From Rhodomicrobium lacus (GTDB lineage: Bacteria > Pseudomonadota > Alphaproteobacteria > Rhizobiales > Rhodomicrobiaceae): a stretch of DNA of 64,000 nt. The stretch covers positions 124,001-188,000 of the forward strand of contig NZ_RZNF01000012.1 of assembly GCF_003992725.1 (NCBI RefSeq), given 5' to 3'. A program made the position numbers and the translations under genes. The notes under the pieces are model-generated. The model had not been told where the DNA came from. It saw nothing but the letters and a program-made list of their open reading frames with translations, and ran no database searches. This document shows, piece after piece, positions 8,559 to 17,647 of the stretch. Position 1 is the first letter of the stretch, and every line of letters starts with the position of its first letter.

Positions 8559-9440
8559 ATGTTTACCTCCAGACTGTTGCCGCCGCGCAGGGCGCTCCGC
8601 CTTATCGCGGTGTTTTTCTGCGTTCTTTTCGCGGTGACCGTGCTCGCGGCAGAGGGCACACCCGAAACGAACGAGAAGGCCGACAACGCGCAGAAGCTGC
8701 GCGATATCCAGGTCGGCCCGAAGCCCGACTGGTCCTGGCTGCCGCAGCTTCGCGTGTTGACCGAAGCGGACTATCCGCCCTTCAACTATTACGACGAGGA
8801 AGGCCGACTCACCGGGTTCAACATCGACCTTGCCCGCGCGATCTGCCGCGAACTTTCTATCGACTGCGATATCTCCGCCGCCGAATGGTCCACCCTCGTG
8901 CCCTCGCTCAAGGCGAACGAAGCGGATGCGGTGATTGCCTCTATGGCCATCAACGGCAAGACCATCGCCGATGTGGACTTCACCAACCGCTACTACATGA
9001 CGCCCGCGCGCTTCGTCGGCCGGACCGGCGCCTTGTTCCGCGAGGTTTCGGTGGAGGCTCTGAAGGGCGAGAAGGTCGCCGTCGTCAGGGGCTCGGCCCA
9101 TGAGGCGTTTCTGCGGGACTTCTTCGACGGCGCGAAGATCGTGCCCTTCGACACCGCCGCCGACGCGCGAGGCGCGCTCAAGGCGGGCGACGTCGACCTC
9201 CTTTTCGGCGACGGCATCTCGGCGATGTTCTGGATTCAGGGCACCGACGCGAACCGCTGCTGCGAGTTCAAGGGCGGCGGCTATACGGAGGCGCGCTATT
9301 TCGGCGACGGTGTCGGCATAGCCGTGAAGAAGGGCAACACGCGCCTTCGCGAGGTGCTGGATTATGCGCTCGCCCGCGTCAAGGCATCCGGACGGTATGA
9401 AGAACTGATGCTGCGCTACTTCCCGTTGCCTCTTTATTGA
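8559..9440 (+). CDS. Periplasmic solute-binding protein, polar amino-acid (family 3) type
   Basis: A 293-residue protein from the ATG at 8559, chosen because GAAGG lies 9 bases upstream and the translation then begins with a good signal peptide ([18 protein letters not shown] through VLAAEG). In-frame upstream starts at 8505 and 8406 lack these features. The mature part has the family 3 core: [26 protein letters not shown], then a domain with [12 protein letters not shown] and a TPARFVG segment, and GDVDLLFGD near the end. Such proteins capture amino acids or similar small ligands for ABC importers. No permease or ATPase gene is adjacent, so it may serve a transporter encoded elsewhere or act as a sensor protein. 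Confidence 0.85.
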   Translation: MFTSRLLPPRRALRLIAVFFCVLFAVTVLAAEGTPETNEKADNAQKLRDIQVGPKPDWSWLPQLRVLTEADYPPFNYYDEEGRLTGFNIDLARAICRELSIDCDISAAEWSTLVPSLKANEADAVIASMAINGKTIADVDFTNRYYMTPARFVGRTGALFREVSVEALKGEKVAVVRGSAHEAFLRDFFDGAKIVPFDTAADARGALKAGDVDLLFGDGISAMFWIQGTDANRCCEFKGGGYTEARYFGDGVGIAVKKGNTRLREVLDYALARVKASGRYEELMLRYFPLPLY

Positions 9441-9522
9441 GGGCGCCGGAGCGGCCAGCGCTCTCATGAGTTCTGCGTTTGCACGGCACCAATCCCAACT
9501 CACGCCAAAGCGGGGAGACAAT

Positions 9523-10299
9523 ATGGAACTCGACGGAAAAATCGCCATCGTCACCGGCGCGGCGGGCGGCATCGGCTTGGCAATCGCGAAACGTTATGTG
9601 CAAGCGGGCGCGCGCGTTGCCATCGCGGATGTGAGGCTCGACGCGGCGGAACAGGCAGCGCGTTCGCTCGGCGGGCCGGACAAGGCAATCGCGCTCGAAA
9701 TGGACGTGACGAGCGAAGACGCCGTCAATGCGGGCGTCGCGAAGGCGGTGGAGACCTTCGGCACGGTGGACATCCTCGTTTCCAACGCGGGCGTGCAGAT
9801 CGTGCATCCGGTGGAGGACTTCCCCTACGCGGACTGGAAGAAGATGCTCGCAATCCACCTCGACGGCGCGTTCCTTACGTCGAAGGCATGCCTGCCGCAT
9901 ATGTACAGGCAGAATTCCGGCACGATCATCTTCATGGGCTCGGTGCACTCCAAAGCGCCGTCCGCTCTGAAATCGGCCTATGTGACGGCGAAGCACGGCC
10001 TTCAGGGGCTTGCCCGCGTGATCGCGATGGAAGGCGCCGGCCATGGCGTGCGCACCAACGTCATCTGTCCGGGCTTCGTGAAGACGCCGCTCGTGGAAAA
10101 GCAGATCCCCGAGCAGGCCGCGCGCCTCAACATTTCCGAAAAGGAGGTCGTCGAGCGCATCATGCTCGGTCAGACGGTGGACAAGGAATTCACCACCATG
10201 GAAGACGTGGCCGAGGTGGCGCTGTTCTTCGCGGCCTTCCCGACGAACGCGCTCACGGGCCAGTCGCTCGTCGTCAGCCACGGCTGGTATATGAACTGA
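9523..10299 (+). CDS. D-3-hydroxybutyrate dehydrogenase (SDR family)
   Basis: A 258-residue short-chain dehydrogenase from the ATG at 9523, preceded by GGGGAGA. It carries the cofactor motif TGAAGGIG (about residues 11-18), NAG, the catalytic Ser in GSVHS, and YVTAKHG with the catalytic Tyr and Lys. The C-terminal part ([28 protein letters not shown] and [12 protein letters not shown]) is the pattern of bacterial 3-hydroxybutyrate dehydrogenases, which oxidise D-3-hydroxybutyrate to acetoacetate with NAD. The likely role is use of polyhydroxybutyrate breakdown products. It stands alone, without phasin, depolymerase or CoA-transferase genes. Confidence 0.9.
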   Translation: MELDGKIAIVTGAAGGIGLAIAKRYVQAGARVAIADVRLDAAEQAARSLGGPDKAIALEMDVTSEDAVNAGVAKAVETFGTVDILVSNAGVQIVHPVEDFPYADWKKMLAIHLDGAFLTSKACLPHMYRQNSGTIIFMGSVHSKAPSALKSAYVTAKHGLQGLARVIAMEGAGHGVRTNVICPGFVKTPLVEKQIPEQAARLNISEKEVVERIMLGQTVDKEFTTMEDVAEVALFFAAFPTNALTGQSLVVSHGWYMN

Positions 10300-10335
10300 G
10301 CGGGCAAGCGGCGGTCTCTGCCGCCGCTGCCGCTG

Positions 10336-11616
10336 TTATTGGCGCTCGTTCAGCGTGGCCTTGCCCGCGTTAGCCTTTACATGCGCAACGATGGCTTCGG
10401 TCGGCCAGCAGGTGAGCGGAAGCCCCGCCCGCTTCTGATAGGCGCCCACCGCCGCGCGCGTGCGTCCGCCAGCCTTGCCGTCCACCGTATCGGCATAGAG
10501 CCCGAGCCCGGTCAGCCGCTTCTGCAGGAATTCCACGTCGGCCGTGTGAACCTGTCGGATCGGCTCCCACGCCTTGGCGAACGGCCCCAGCCCGCGGATG
10601 CGGTCTGCAAGATGGGCGACATAGAGCGCGTAAAGGTCGCTCTTGTTATATTCGCGGATCGCCTGAAAATTCTGAGTCGTGAGAAACGCCGGGCCATAGA
10701 TACCGGCTGGCTGGAGCAGCGAAACCTCGAACCCGCGCACCGCGTCCGGGAACCGCTCGCCCTTCAGCGGGCGCACGCCCAAACGCTCCCATTCGGCAAC
10801 GGATTTCGTCACGTCGAGATAGCCGAGGCTGCAATCGACGCCTTCCGGTGCACGCACCTCGAAGCCCCAAGGTTCCCTGGCATTCCAGCCGATGGCGTGA
10901 AGGTTGCGCGCAAGCGCCGTCAGCGCGTCCGGCACCTTGTTCCAGATGTCGAGCTTCCGTCCGTCCGGCTCCACCGCGTATTTCAGATAATCCGTCGGCA
11001 TGAACTGCACGAGCCCGAATGCGCCTGCCCAGGACGTCTTGAAATTCTCGGGCGTGATCGCCCCGATCTGCACCATCTTCAGCGCGTCGACGAACTGTTT
11101 CTGAAACAGCTCCGCGCGCCTGCCGATATAGGCTTGCGTCGCCAGCACACGAAGCCCGCTATATCCGTCATGCTGCGTGCCGAAGGCGGTCTCGCGGCCC
11201 CAAAGGCCAAGCATGATGTACGGGTCGACGTCGTAGCGTTTCTTCAGGTCCGCCAGCACCTTCTCATGGCGCGCGGCGAGGTCGCGGCCTTTGACGAGAA
11301 CACTGGCCATCTGTTTTTCGGAAACGTACTGCTCGGGCGTGCGCACGAATTCCGGCTGCTCGCCCTGGGACTTTCGGTTGCCGATATCGAGATCGGGCAG
11401 GCTGAAATCCGCCGTAAGCGGGCGCGTCGCGCGGTCGTAGATTTCGGGCTTCACGCCCGCGTCGAGCGCCGTCTGCCGGAACGACGCCACCCACGCGCGA
11501 AAGCCGTCCTGTGTCGGTTCGGCGGCGCGCGCGGGCAGCACGGCTAAAAGGACGCAGAGCAATCCGCCGCAAAACGCGACGAGAGAGAATATTTTGTGCG
11601 GTCTCCGATGTATCAT
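10336..11616 (-). CDS. Lytic murein transglycosylase, MltB type with peptidoglycan-binding domain
   Basis: A 426-residue exported protein. The ATG at 11616 is chosen because GAGGT lies about 7 bases upstream; an in-frame start further up would add 29 residues. After a signal sequence (VAFCGGLLCVLLAVLPARA) comes the SLT_2 domain with the catalytic Glu in GLWGRETAFG, then WAGAFGLVQFMPTDYL, typical of MltB-family enzymes that cleave the MurNAc-GlcNAc bond and form anhydro-muropeptides. The C-terminal 65 residues are a PG_binding_1 repeat (VEFLQKRLTGLGLYADTVDG). No lipobox Cys is seen at the signal cleavage site, so it is probably soluble in the periplasm. Confidence 0.9.
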   Translation of the reverse strand: MIHRRPHKIFSLVAFCGGLLCVLLAVLPARAAEPTQDGFRAWVASFRQTALDAGVKPEIYDRATRPLTADFSLPDLDIGNRKSQGEQPEFVRTPEQYVSEKQMASVLVKGRDLAARHEKVLADLKKRYDVDPYIMLGLWGRETAFGTQHDGYSGLRVLATQAYIGRRAELFQKQFVDALKMVQIGAITPENFKTSWAGAFGLVQFMPTDYLKYAVEPDGRKLDIWNKVPDALTALARNLHAIGWNAREPWGFEVRAPEGVDCSLGYLDVTKSVAEWERLGVRPLKGERFPDAVRGFEVSLLQPAGIYGPAFLTTQNFQAIREYNKSDLYALYVAHLADRIRGLGPFAKAWEPIRQVHTADVEFLQKRLTGLGLYADTVDGKAGGRTRAAVGAYQKRAGLPLTCWPTEAIVAHVKANAGKATLNERQ

Positions 11617-11829
11617 CTTTTCTACCTCGCGGAACATGCGGCGATACCGAGCTTTCCGCTCTGGTGACCGGCCCGTCTCTTCGGGGTGATTGGGATCGCG
11701 CATCCTGTCGCGGCGCGGCAGGGCTTGGTTGTTTCTGCCATCCCGTAAGTGGACCTATAACAGGAGGACAATTTCAGCGGGTAAAATTTTGTCTTTTTAT
11801 GGTCAACGCCGATTCCTGAAAGGTTTACC

Positions 11830-12897
11830 TTGTCCGTGGCCTACATCAACAAGATCGCGACCGCAGTCCCGCCCCAGCAGGTTCACGAAGCATTCATCGA
11901 ATTTCAGAGGCAGATACTGAAAGATCAGCGCAAGCGCTCGATTTTCGACCGCCTCGTGCAGATGGGACAGATCGAAAGACGTTTCTCGTGTGTCGTCCCG
12001 TCCGAGGATCGCGTCGGCGCCTCGATCAACGGCGAGGTCTTCTACGCACCCGGCAATTTCCCCACCACCGGCCAGCGCATGCGCCAGTACGAGATCGAAG
12101 CGCCGATCCTCGCCGAGCGCGCGGTGGAGCGTCTCGACCTTGGCGCCGCGACGCACGAGATCACGCACCTGATCGTGACGTCATGTACCGGCTTCTCCGC
12201 CCCCGGCATCGACCTGCAACTCGTCAGCCGCCTCGAGCTCAATCCTTCCGTCGAGCGCACCATCGTCGGCTTCATGGGGTGCTATGCCGCCATCAACGCG
12301 CTGAAACTCGCACGCCACATCGTGCGCTCGGACCCGTCCGCCAGGGTGCTTGTCGTCAGCATCGAACTCTGCACGCTGCATTTCCAGGAGACGCAGGAGC
12401 TTGAGGAGATGATGCCGTTTCTCCTGTTCGCGGACGGCGCGGCGGCGGCGCTCGTCAGCGCCGAGCCGAAGGGCCTTTCGATGGAGCGCTTTTACGCAAC
12501 CGTCATGCCGGAGGCAGCGGACCAGATGGCTTGGCACATCCGCGATCACGGCTTCGACATGGTGCTGTCGACCCGGATCCCGTCTTCGGTCGGCGAAGCG
12601 ATCAACCGCGCTGCCGATGCGATCCTCAACGGCTGGAAGACGAAGGACATCGAGCTTTGGGCCGTCCATCCGGGCGGTCGCGCCATTCTCGACGCCGTGG
12701 AGGGTGCGTTCCGCCTGCCGATCACCGCACTGGATGCCTCACGGCGAACCCTGAAGGACTTCGGAAACATGTCGTCCGCCACCGTGCTTTTCGTGCTGAA
12801 GTCCATTCTTGAGGAAGCGCGATCGGGCGCCAAAGGCTGCGCCATGTCGTTCGGGCCGGGGCTGACCGCCGAAACGATGCTGTTCGAGGCTGTGTAG
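11830..12897 (+). CDS. Type III polyketide synthase
   Basis: A 355-residue chalcone/stilbene-synthase-fold protein. The TTG at 11830 is supported by AAGG seven bases upstream. The catalytic triad is visible: Cys151 in GFMGCYAAINAL, His280 in WAVHPGG and Asn313 in FGNMSSAT. Such enzymes load an acyl-CoA and extend it with malonyl-CoA, releasing pyrones, resorcinols or other phenolics. The bacterial enzymes closest in context (for example SrsA and ArsB/C types) make alkylresorcinols or alkylpyrones from fatty acyl starters. The methyltransferase gene begins 6 bp downstream, and a flavoprotein follows, so this is the first gene of a three-gene biosynthetic operon. The starter unit cannot be deduced from sequence by eye. 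Confidence 0.92.
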   Translation: MSVAYINKIATAVPPQQVHEAFIEFQRQILKDQRKRSIFDRLVQMGQIERRFSCVVPSEDRVGASINGEVFYAPGNFPTTGQRMRQYEIEAPILAERAVERLDLGAATHEITHLIVTSCTGFSAPGIDLQLVSRLELNPSVERTIVGFMGCYAAINALKLARHIVRSDPSARVLVVSIELCTLHFQETQELEEMMPFLLFADGAAAALVSAEPKGLSMERFYATVMPEAADQMAWHIRDHGFDMVLSTRIPSSVGEAINRAADAILNGWKTKDIELWAVHPGGRAILDAVEGAFRLPITALDASRRTLKDFGNMSSATVLFVLKSILEEARSGAKGCAMSFGPGLTAETMLFEAV

Positions 12898-12903
12898 ATT
12901 GCA

Positions 12904-13632
12904 ATGCCCGATTTTTCGAAGCGGGGCACGACGCCGGAACTGATGGATCATGAAGAGGTGCCGTTCGAGGAACATCGCGCGGTGCTGCGGCAGTTGACGC
13001 GTGCCAACGAGCTGTCGCTCGCCTATCGCCCGACGCTCGCCTTTTTCCGGCGGCTCAAGCGCGAAGGACGGCTTCCGAAAGACCGACCGCTCGTTGTGAT
13101 CGACGCCGCCAGCGGTTACGGCGACATGTCGCGAAAAATTGATCGCTGGGCGCAGAAAAACGGCGTCGAGGCCCGTTTCCTCGGGGTAGACATGAATCCT
13201 CTAGCTGCGCGCGCCGCAGCGGAAGCCACGCCGCCGGGCCGGCCCATCACATGGCTCACGGCAAATTTGTTCGACTTTCGCGCCGATTTCGAGGTCGATA
13301 TCGTCATGTCTTCGTTGTTCACCCATCATCTGCCGGGACCGGAACTCGTGGGTTTCATTCGCTGGATGGAGGAAACGGCGCGCATCGGCTGGATCGTCAA
13401 CGATCTGAAGCGCCATCCGCTGCCCTATTATTTTCTCAAGGCCGCATTCTTTGCGACGCGGCAGCATCGCTTCATGCGCCACGATGGCCCCGTATCGGTC
13501 GCAAACGCCTTCAGGCGCGGGGACTGGCAGGGTCTGTTGGCCGAGGCGGGGCTCTCGCCCGGCGCCGCAAGCATCGAGGCATGGACGCCATTCCGGCTCT
13601 GCGTCACGCGGGTCACGGACGCCACGTCATGA
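12904..13632 (+). CDS. Class I SAM-dependent methyltransferase of the polyketide cassette
   Basis: A 242-residue protein with the class I methyltransferase fold: motif I VIDAASGYGDMS (about residues 64-75), an acidic motif II end FLGVDMNP, and DIVMSSLFTHHL as motif IV. The first 50 residues are a helical cap. It starts 6 bp after the polyketide synthase gene and ends in an ATGA overlap with the flavoprotein gene, showing translational coupling. By analogy with SrsB in Streptomyces it may O- or C-methylate the polyketide product; the position is not predictable. It could also be a quinone-type methyltransferase. Confidence 0.85.
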   Translation: MPDFSKRGTTPELMDHEEVPFEEHRAVLRQLTRANELSLAYRPTLAFFRRLKREGRLPKDRPLVVIDAASGYGDMSRKIDRWAQKNGVEARFLGVDMNPLAARAAAEATPPGRPITWLTANLFDFRADFEVDIVMSSLFTHHLPGPELVGFIRWMEETARIGWIVNDLKRHPLPYYFLKAAFFATRQHRFMRHDGPVSVANAFRRGDWQGLLAEAGLSPGAASIEAWTPFRLCVTRVTDATS

Positions 13633-14747
13633 ATTACGATGCGGCGATAATCGGCGGCGGCCCGGCTGGGGCCGCCCTTGCAACCCATCTTGCGCGAGCC
13701 GGTCGCAGCGTCGTGCTGTTCGAAAAGGAATCCGGCGCGCACGATAAGGTTTGCGGCGAATTCCTGAGCCATGAGGGCGTCGGCTATCTTGAGGCGCTGG
13801 GTCTTCCGGTGGACGAGCTGGGCGCGCTGACGCTGAGCCGCATCCGTCTCGCTGGGACGGGCGAGCCGGTCTCCGCGCCGCTCCCATTCGAAGCGCGAAG
13901 CCTTTCCCGGCGCGTGCTCGACGAGGCGTTGCTGCGGCTTGCGGCGGACGCGGGCGCGGAAATCCGGCGCGGGGTGCGTGTAAAGAGCGTGACCGGCACG
14001 ATGAACGGCTTCGCGCTTCAGCCCGAACGCGGAAGCGAGGTGTTCGCGAATGCGTCGTTCCTCGCCAGCGGCAAGCACGATATCAAGGATTTCAAGCGCG
14101 AGCGCGGCGCGCACCCGGAGTGCCTCGCGTTCAAGACCTATTGGCGGCTTCGCCCCGAAGAAGCGGATGCGCTGTCCGGCCATATCGAGCTTGTCCTGTT
14201 TCGCGGCGGTTATGCCGGCCTTCAGCCGGTCGAGGGTGGCCGGGCCAATCTCTGTCTCATCGTTCGCAAGGACACTTACGCCGATCGCTATGGCTCATGG
14301 GACGCCTTGTTCCATGCGCTCCGACATGAGGCCCCGCACGCCGGACGCAGGCTCGCAGGCGCGGAGTGCCTCTCCGAAAGGCCGCTCGCCATAGCGGGGC
14401 TGCCTTACGGCTTCCTCGCGCGCTCGAACGGCTGGCTCTGGCGCATCGGCGATCAGGCCGCCGTCATTCCGTCCTTCTCGGGCGACGGCATGTCGATCGC
14501 GCTTCACTCCGCGCATCGCGCCGCAGGCATCTATCTTTCGGGCGGTGGGGCTGAAGCATTTCAGGACGCGCTCGCGCGCGATCTGTCCGCCCAGTTGCGC
14601 CGTGCGACGGCCTTGTCGCGCCTGCTCGTCAGCCCGATGGGACAGAAGCTGGCAATGAACGCCGCGTACATGCTTCCGCGCATGCTGTCGCTCGGCGCCG
14701 ACTGGACACGTATTCCGCCACGCGCGTTGAACCGGGCCAGCCTGTAA
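13629..14747 (+). CDS. FAD-dependent oxidoreductase (monooxygenase or geranylgeranyl-reductase-like)
   Basis: A 372-residue flavoprotein whose ATG at 13629 overlaps the methyltransferase stop as ATGA. It has the dinucleotide-binding motif IIGGGPAGAALATHLARAG at residues 7-25, a CGEFLSHEG segment, and the late FAD motif RIGDQAAVIPSFSGDGMSIAL. This matches the geranylgeranyl-reductase/PHBH-like group of flavoproteins. In comparable type III polyketide clusters a flavoprotein hydroxylates the phenolic lipid on the way to a quinone, which would make this the last step of the cassette. Reduction of a lipid double bond is the alternative. No strong terminator follows. Confidence 0.85.
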   Translation: MNYDAAIIGGGPAGAALATHLARAGRSVVLFEKESGAHDKVCGEFLSHEGVGYLEALGLPVDELGALTLSRIRLAGTGEPVSAPLPFEARSLSRRVLDEALLRLAADAGAEIRRGVRVKSVTGTMNGFALQPERGSEVFANASFLASGKHDIKDFKRERGAHPECLAFKTYWRLRPEEADALSGHIELVLFRGGYAGLQPVEGGRANLCLIVRKDTYADRYGSWDALFHALRHEAPHAGRRLAGAECLSERPLAIAGLPYGFLARSNGWLWRIGDQAAVIPSFSGDGMSIALHSAHRAAGIYLSGGGAEAFQDALARDLSAQLRRATALSRLLVSPMGQKLAMNAAYMLPRMLSLGADWTRIPPRALNRASL

Positions 14748-14914
14748 CGTCTTCGCACCGACCCGCACGGGATCGCAGCGGCAAGTCAAGGGACGGGCGA
14801 ACGATCAAGCCTGTTCAAAACCCTATTGCATCGGCGCGCGCTATAGTCTTTCGCTGTATTGCGCATTACAGGTGATGGATCGTATCGACGAGACTGCTTG
14901 TCAAAGTTTTCGCG

Positions 14915-15469
14915 ATGATCCCGATCTTTGAAACATCTCGCCTCTTGTTGAAGCCGCTTCGGCTGGAGGACGCGCCCACCACGCAGACGCTGTTTCCTCA
15001 CTGGGAGATCGTCCGCTATCTGAGCGACCGCGTGCCATGGCCCTATCCCGAGGGCGGCGCGGAGACGTTTTACCGCGAAGTCGCACTGCCGAACATCGCC
15101 GATGGCACGTTCTGGAGCTGGACCCTTTGGCTGAAGGGCGGCCCGGATCACCATATCGGCGCCGTGGACCTGCGAACCGAAAAAAAAGATAATCGCGGCT
15201 TCTGGCTCGGTTTGCCATGGCAGGGCAAGGGCCTCATGACGGAGGCTTGCGTCCCGGTGACGGACTACTGGTTCGACGTCCTTGGGCAAGACAGGCTCGT
15301 CGTCGCGAAAGCCCTGGAGAATGTCACGTCGCGCCGCGTGACCGAGAAACAGGGAGCGCGCATCATCGATGTCGAGGAGCGCCGCTTCGTCTGCGGCCCA
15401 AGGCGAACCGAAATCTGGGAACTTACGCGCGAGGACTGGAACGCCCGCCGCTCCAAAAGCAGCGACTGA
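14915..15469 (+). CDS. GNAT family N-acetyltransferase, first of a tandem pair
   Basis: A 184-residue protein of the RimJ/RimL-like acetyltransferase branch. It opens with FETSRLLLKPLRLEDA, has the acetyl-CoA binding region GFWLGLPWQGKGLMTEAC (about residues 94-111), and the late segment VTSRRVTEKQGARII. These enzymes transfer acetyl groups from acetyl-CoA to protein N-termini, antibiotics or small amines; the substrate is unknown. The next gene, 15 bp downstream, is a clear paralogue. The last 35 bp before the divergent tail are identical to the matching part of the second copy. Confidence 0.85.
   Translation: MIPIFETSRLLLKPLRLEDAPTTQTLFPHWEIVRYLSDRVPWPYPEGGAETFYREVALPNIADGTFWSWTLWLKGGPDHHIGAVDLRTEKKDNRGFWLGLPWQGKGLMTEACVPVTDYWFDVLGQDRLVVAKALENVTSRRVTEKQGARIIDVEERRFVCGPRRTEIWELTREDWNARRSKSSD
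15416..15450 (+). repeat. 35-bp identical segment, copy 1 of 2
   Basis: This stretch encodes the conserved C-terminal WELTREDWNARR of the first acetyltransferase and is base-for-base identical to 15986-16020 in the second. It sits inside otherwise diverged paralogues. Confidence 0.85.
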
Positions 15470-15484
15470 TGGCGCGTGAACCCC

Positions 15485-16030
15485 ATGCAGCGAACCTTCG
15501 AAACACCGCGTCTGATTTTGCGGCCGCCAACGCTGCAGGACGCACCGGCCACACAGAAACTTTTCCCTCATTGGGAGATCGTCCGCTTCATGAGTGCCGG
15601 TATTCCATGGCCTTACCCGGAAGACGGCGCACACGTTTTCTTTCGCGATGTTCAACTTCCGGCATTAGAGCGGGGAAGCTCGTTTTGCTGGGCGATTCGC
15701 CTGAAGAACGGCCCGGAATATCATATCGGAATGGTGAGCCTTTTTCAGAGAAGAAGCGAAAACCGCGCTTTCTGGCTAGCTCTCCCGTGGCAAGGTCAGG
15801 GCATCATGACGGAAGCCTGCGAGCCCGTGACCGATTTCTGGTTCAACTCTCTCATGGAACCGGCGCTGATTGTTTCAAAGGCCGTCGAGAACGTCGGCTC
15901 TCGTCGAATTACCGAAAAGCAAGGTGGTCGTGTCATAGCGCGAGGCGAGCGCGCCTTCCTTAGCGGCAGACTTCCGTTCGAAACGTGGGAACTTACGCGC
16001 GAGGACTGGAACGCCCGCCGCCGTGGCTGA
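15485..16030 (+). CDS. GNAT family N-acetyltransferase, second of a tandem pair
   Basis: A 181-residue paralogue of the preceding gene, with FETPRLILRPPTLQDA at the start, AFWLALPWQGQGIMTEAC in the acetyl-CoA site and VGSRRITEKQGGRVI later. The ATG at 15485 is preferred over an in-frame GTG at 15476; neither has a strong ribosome binding site. The two copies align over their whole length, so this is a local duplication rather than two unrelated enzymes. The central part (residues about 50-80) is the most diverged, which may reflect different substrates. Confidence 0.85.
   Translation: MQRTFETPRLILRPPTLQDAPATQKLFPHWEIVRFMSAGIPWPYPEDGAHVFFRDVQLPALERGSSFCWAIRLKNGPEYHIGMVSLFQRRSENRAFWLALPWQGQGIMTEACEPVTDFWFNSLMEPALIVSKAVENVGSRRITEKQGGRVIARGERAFLSGRLPFETWELTREDWNARRRG
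15986..16020 (+). repeat. 35-bp identical segment, copy 2 of 2
   Basis: Second copy of the 35-bp repeat, at the 3' end of the second acetyltransferase gene. The spacing between copies (570 bp) equals the duplication unit. Confidence 0.85.
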
Positions 16031-16196
16031 CCGGTTGCCGGGAAGCCATGAAATGCGGTGCCTTGTCGCGCTCTTTTGCAGTCAAGCCGAAGCTGGAATC
16101 GCCTGAACGGTCGGCCTTCGCAAACGGCTCGCGCGCAGGCGCTTTCCCGCGCCTTGTGCTTTGCGCCATAGGCACATCTTATCGCAATTATTTTGC

Positions 16197-16229
16197 TTTT
16201 CTTGGCGCGTTTATTAAATGCCAAGAAAA
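16197..16229. promoter_or_regulatory. AT-rich inverted repeat upstream of metY
   Basis: Perfect 10-bp arms TTTTCTTGGC (16197-16206) and GCCAAGAAAA (16220-16229) flank a 13-base AT-rich loop, 55 bp before the metY start. No T-run follows on plus, so a terminator for the acetyltransferase genes is less likely than an operator, though a weak terminator is possible. The leader does not show an obvious SAM-II or SAM/SAH riboswitch. Confidence 0.4.
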
Positions 16230-16283
16230 ATGATTGCTTTTATTCGGGATCGGCGGTTGAATCTCCCAAACGGAGGAGAAACC

Positions 16284-17567
16284 ATGACCGACCAGACACC
16301 CGGCTTTGCTACCCTTTCAGTTCACGCTGGCGCGCAGCCGGATCCCGCGACCGGCGCGCGCATCACGCCGATCTATCAGACCGCATCCTATGTGTTCGAC
16401 AACGCCGAACACGCGGCTGCGCTCTTTGGCCTTCAGGCGTTCGGCAACATCTACACGCGCATCAACAACCCGACGCAATCCGTGCTCGAAGCGCGCCTCG
16501 CGGCCCTCGAAGGCGGCACGGCGGCGCTCGCGGTCGCGTCAGGCCACGCCGCTCAGTTTCTCATTTTCCACGTACTCCTTGAGCCGGGCGACGAATTCAT
16601 CGCCTCTCGCCAGCTTTATGGCGGCTCCATCAACCAGTTCAACAACGCCTTCAAGAAGTTCGGCTGGAACGTGGTCTGGGCCGACGGCGACGACCCGGCG
16701 AGCTTCGAGGCTGCCGTAACGCCGAAGACGAAGGCCATCTTCATCGAATCCATCGCGAACCCCGGCGGCATCATCATCGATGTGCCCGCAATCGCGGCGG
16801 TTGCGAAGAAAGCCGGTGTTCCCCTCATCGTGGACAATACGCTTGCGACGCCCTACCTCTTCCGGCCGAAGGAACATGGCGCGGACATCATCGTGCATTC
16901 TCTCACGAAATTCCTCGGCGGTCAGGGCAACTCGATCGGCGGCGCCATCATCGACGCCGGCACGTTCGACTGGCTGAAGAGCGGACGCTATCCGTCGATT
17001 TCGGAGCCAAATCCGTCCTATCACGGCCTCAACATCGGCGAGACATTCGGCAACTTCGCCTTCGCCATCGCCGCACGCGTGCTGAGCCTGCGTGACCTGG
17101 GCCCCGCCATCGCGCCGCTTAACGCGTTCCTGATCCTGAACGGCCTTGAGACGCTTTCGCTTCGCATCGAGCGCCACGTGCAAAATGCGCTCAAGGTCGC
17201 CGAGTGGCTGGAGAAGCACCCGAAGGTCGCCTGGGTCAACTATGCGGGCCTGCCGGGCAACCGCTATCATGAGCTTGCCCAGCGGCTCACGCCGAAGGGT
17301 GCGGGCGCCGTGTTCACCTTCGGCCTGAAGGGCGGCTATGAAGCGGGCGTCAACCTCATCTCGAATGTGAAGCTGTTCTCGCTTCTCGCCAATATCGGCG
17401 ACGTGCGCAGCCTCATCATTCACCCGGCTTCCACCACGCACTCGCAGCTCACGCCCGAACAGCGCGAACTGGCCGGCGCGGGCGACGACACCGTGCGTCT
17501 CTCGGTCGGCATCGAGGACCCGGCGGACATCATCGCCGACCTCGAACAGGCCCTCGCCGCGCAGTAA
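16284..17567 (+). CDS. metY: O-acetylhomoserine/O-acetylserine sulfhydrylase (Cys/Met metabolism PLP enzyme)
   Basis: A 427-residue PLP-dependent enzyme from the ATG at 16284, with GGAGGAGA just upstream. It begins GFATLSVHAGAQPDPATGARITPIYQTASYVF, the usual start of the MetY group, and has YTRINNPTQ, the YGGSINQF segment and the PLP-binding Lys in HSLTKFLGG (about residue 209). The late region has HPASTTHSQL and RLSVGIEDPADI. It makes homocysteine from O-acetylhomoserine and sulfide, giving direct sulfhydrylation in methionine synthesis. The length is typical. It is a single-gene unit with a strong terminator. Confidence 0.92.
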   Translation: MTDQTPGFATLSVHAGAQPDPATGARITPIYQTASYVFDNAEHAAALFGLQAFGNIYTRINNPTQSVLEARLAALEGGTAALAVASGHAAQFLIFHVLLEPGDEFIASRQLYGGSINQFNNAFKKFGWNVVWADGDDPASFEAAVTPKTKAIFIESIANPGGIIIDVPAIAAVAKKAGVPLIVDNTLATPYLFRPKEHGADIIVHSLTKFLGGQGNSIGGAIIDAGTFDWLKSGRYPSISEPNPSYHGLNIGETFGNFAFAIAARVLSLRDLGPAIAPLNAFLILNGLETLSLRIERHVQNALKVAEWLEKHPKVAWVNYAGLPGNRYHELAQRLTPKGAGAVFTFGLKGGYEAGVNLISNVKLFSLLANIGDVRSLIIHPASTTHSQLTPEQRELAGAGDDTVRLSVGIEDPADIIADLEQALAAQ

Positions 17568-17620
17568 GGCGCGCACCAAACGACGCAAGGCGGGTTCGTC
17601 CCGCCCTCACACTGCTGACA

Positions 17621-17647
17621 AAGCTCCCGCCTCGTGCGGGAGCTTTT
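17621..17647 (+). terminator. Intrinsic terminator of metY
   Basis: Arms AAGCTCCCGC (17621-17630) and GCGGGAGCTT (17636-17645) with a 5-base loop, running into TTTT. A second small hairpin (GGCGGG/CCCGCC, about 17589-17605) lies just upstream. Confidence 0.9.

Noticed and set aside
16031-16283. SAM-type riboswitch before metY
   Set aside because: Looked for SAM-II and SAM/SAH core sequences and found none; only the inverted repeat is present.
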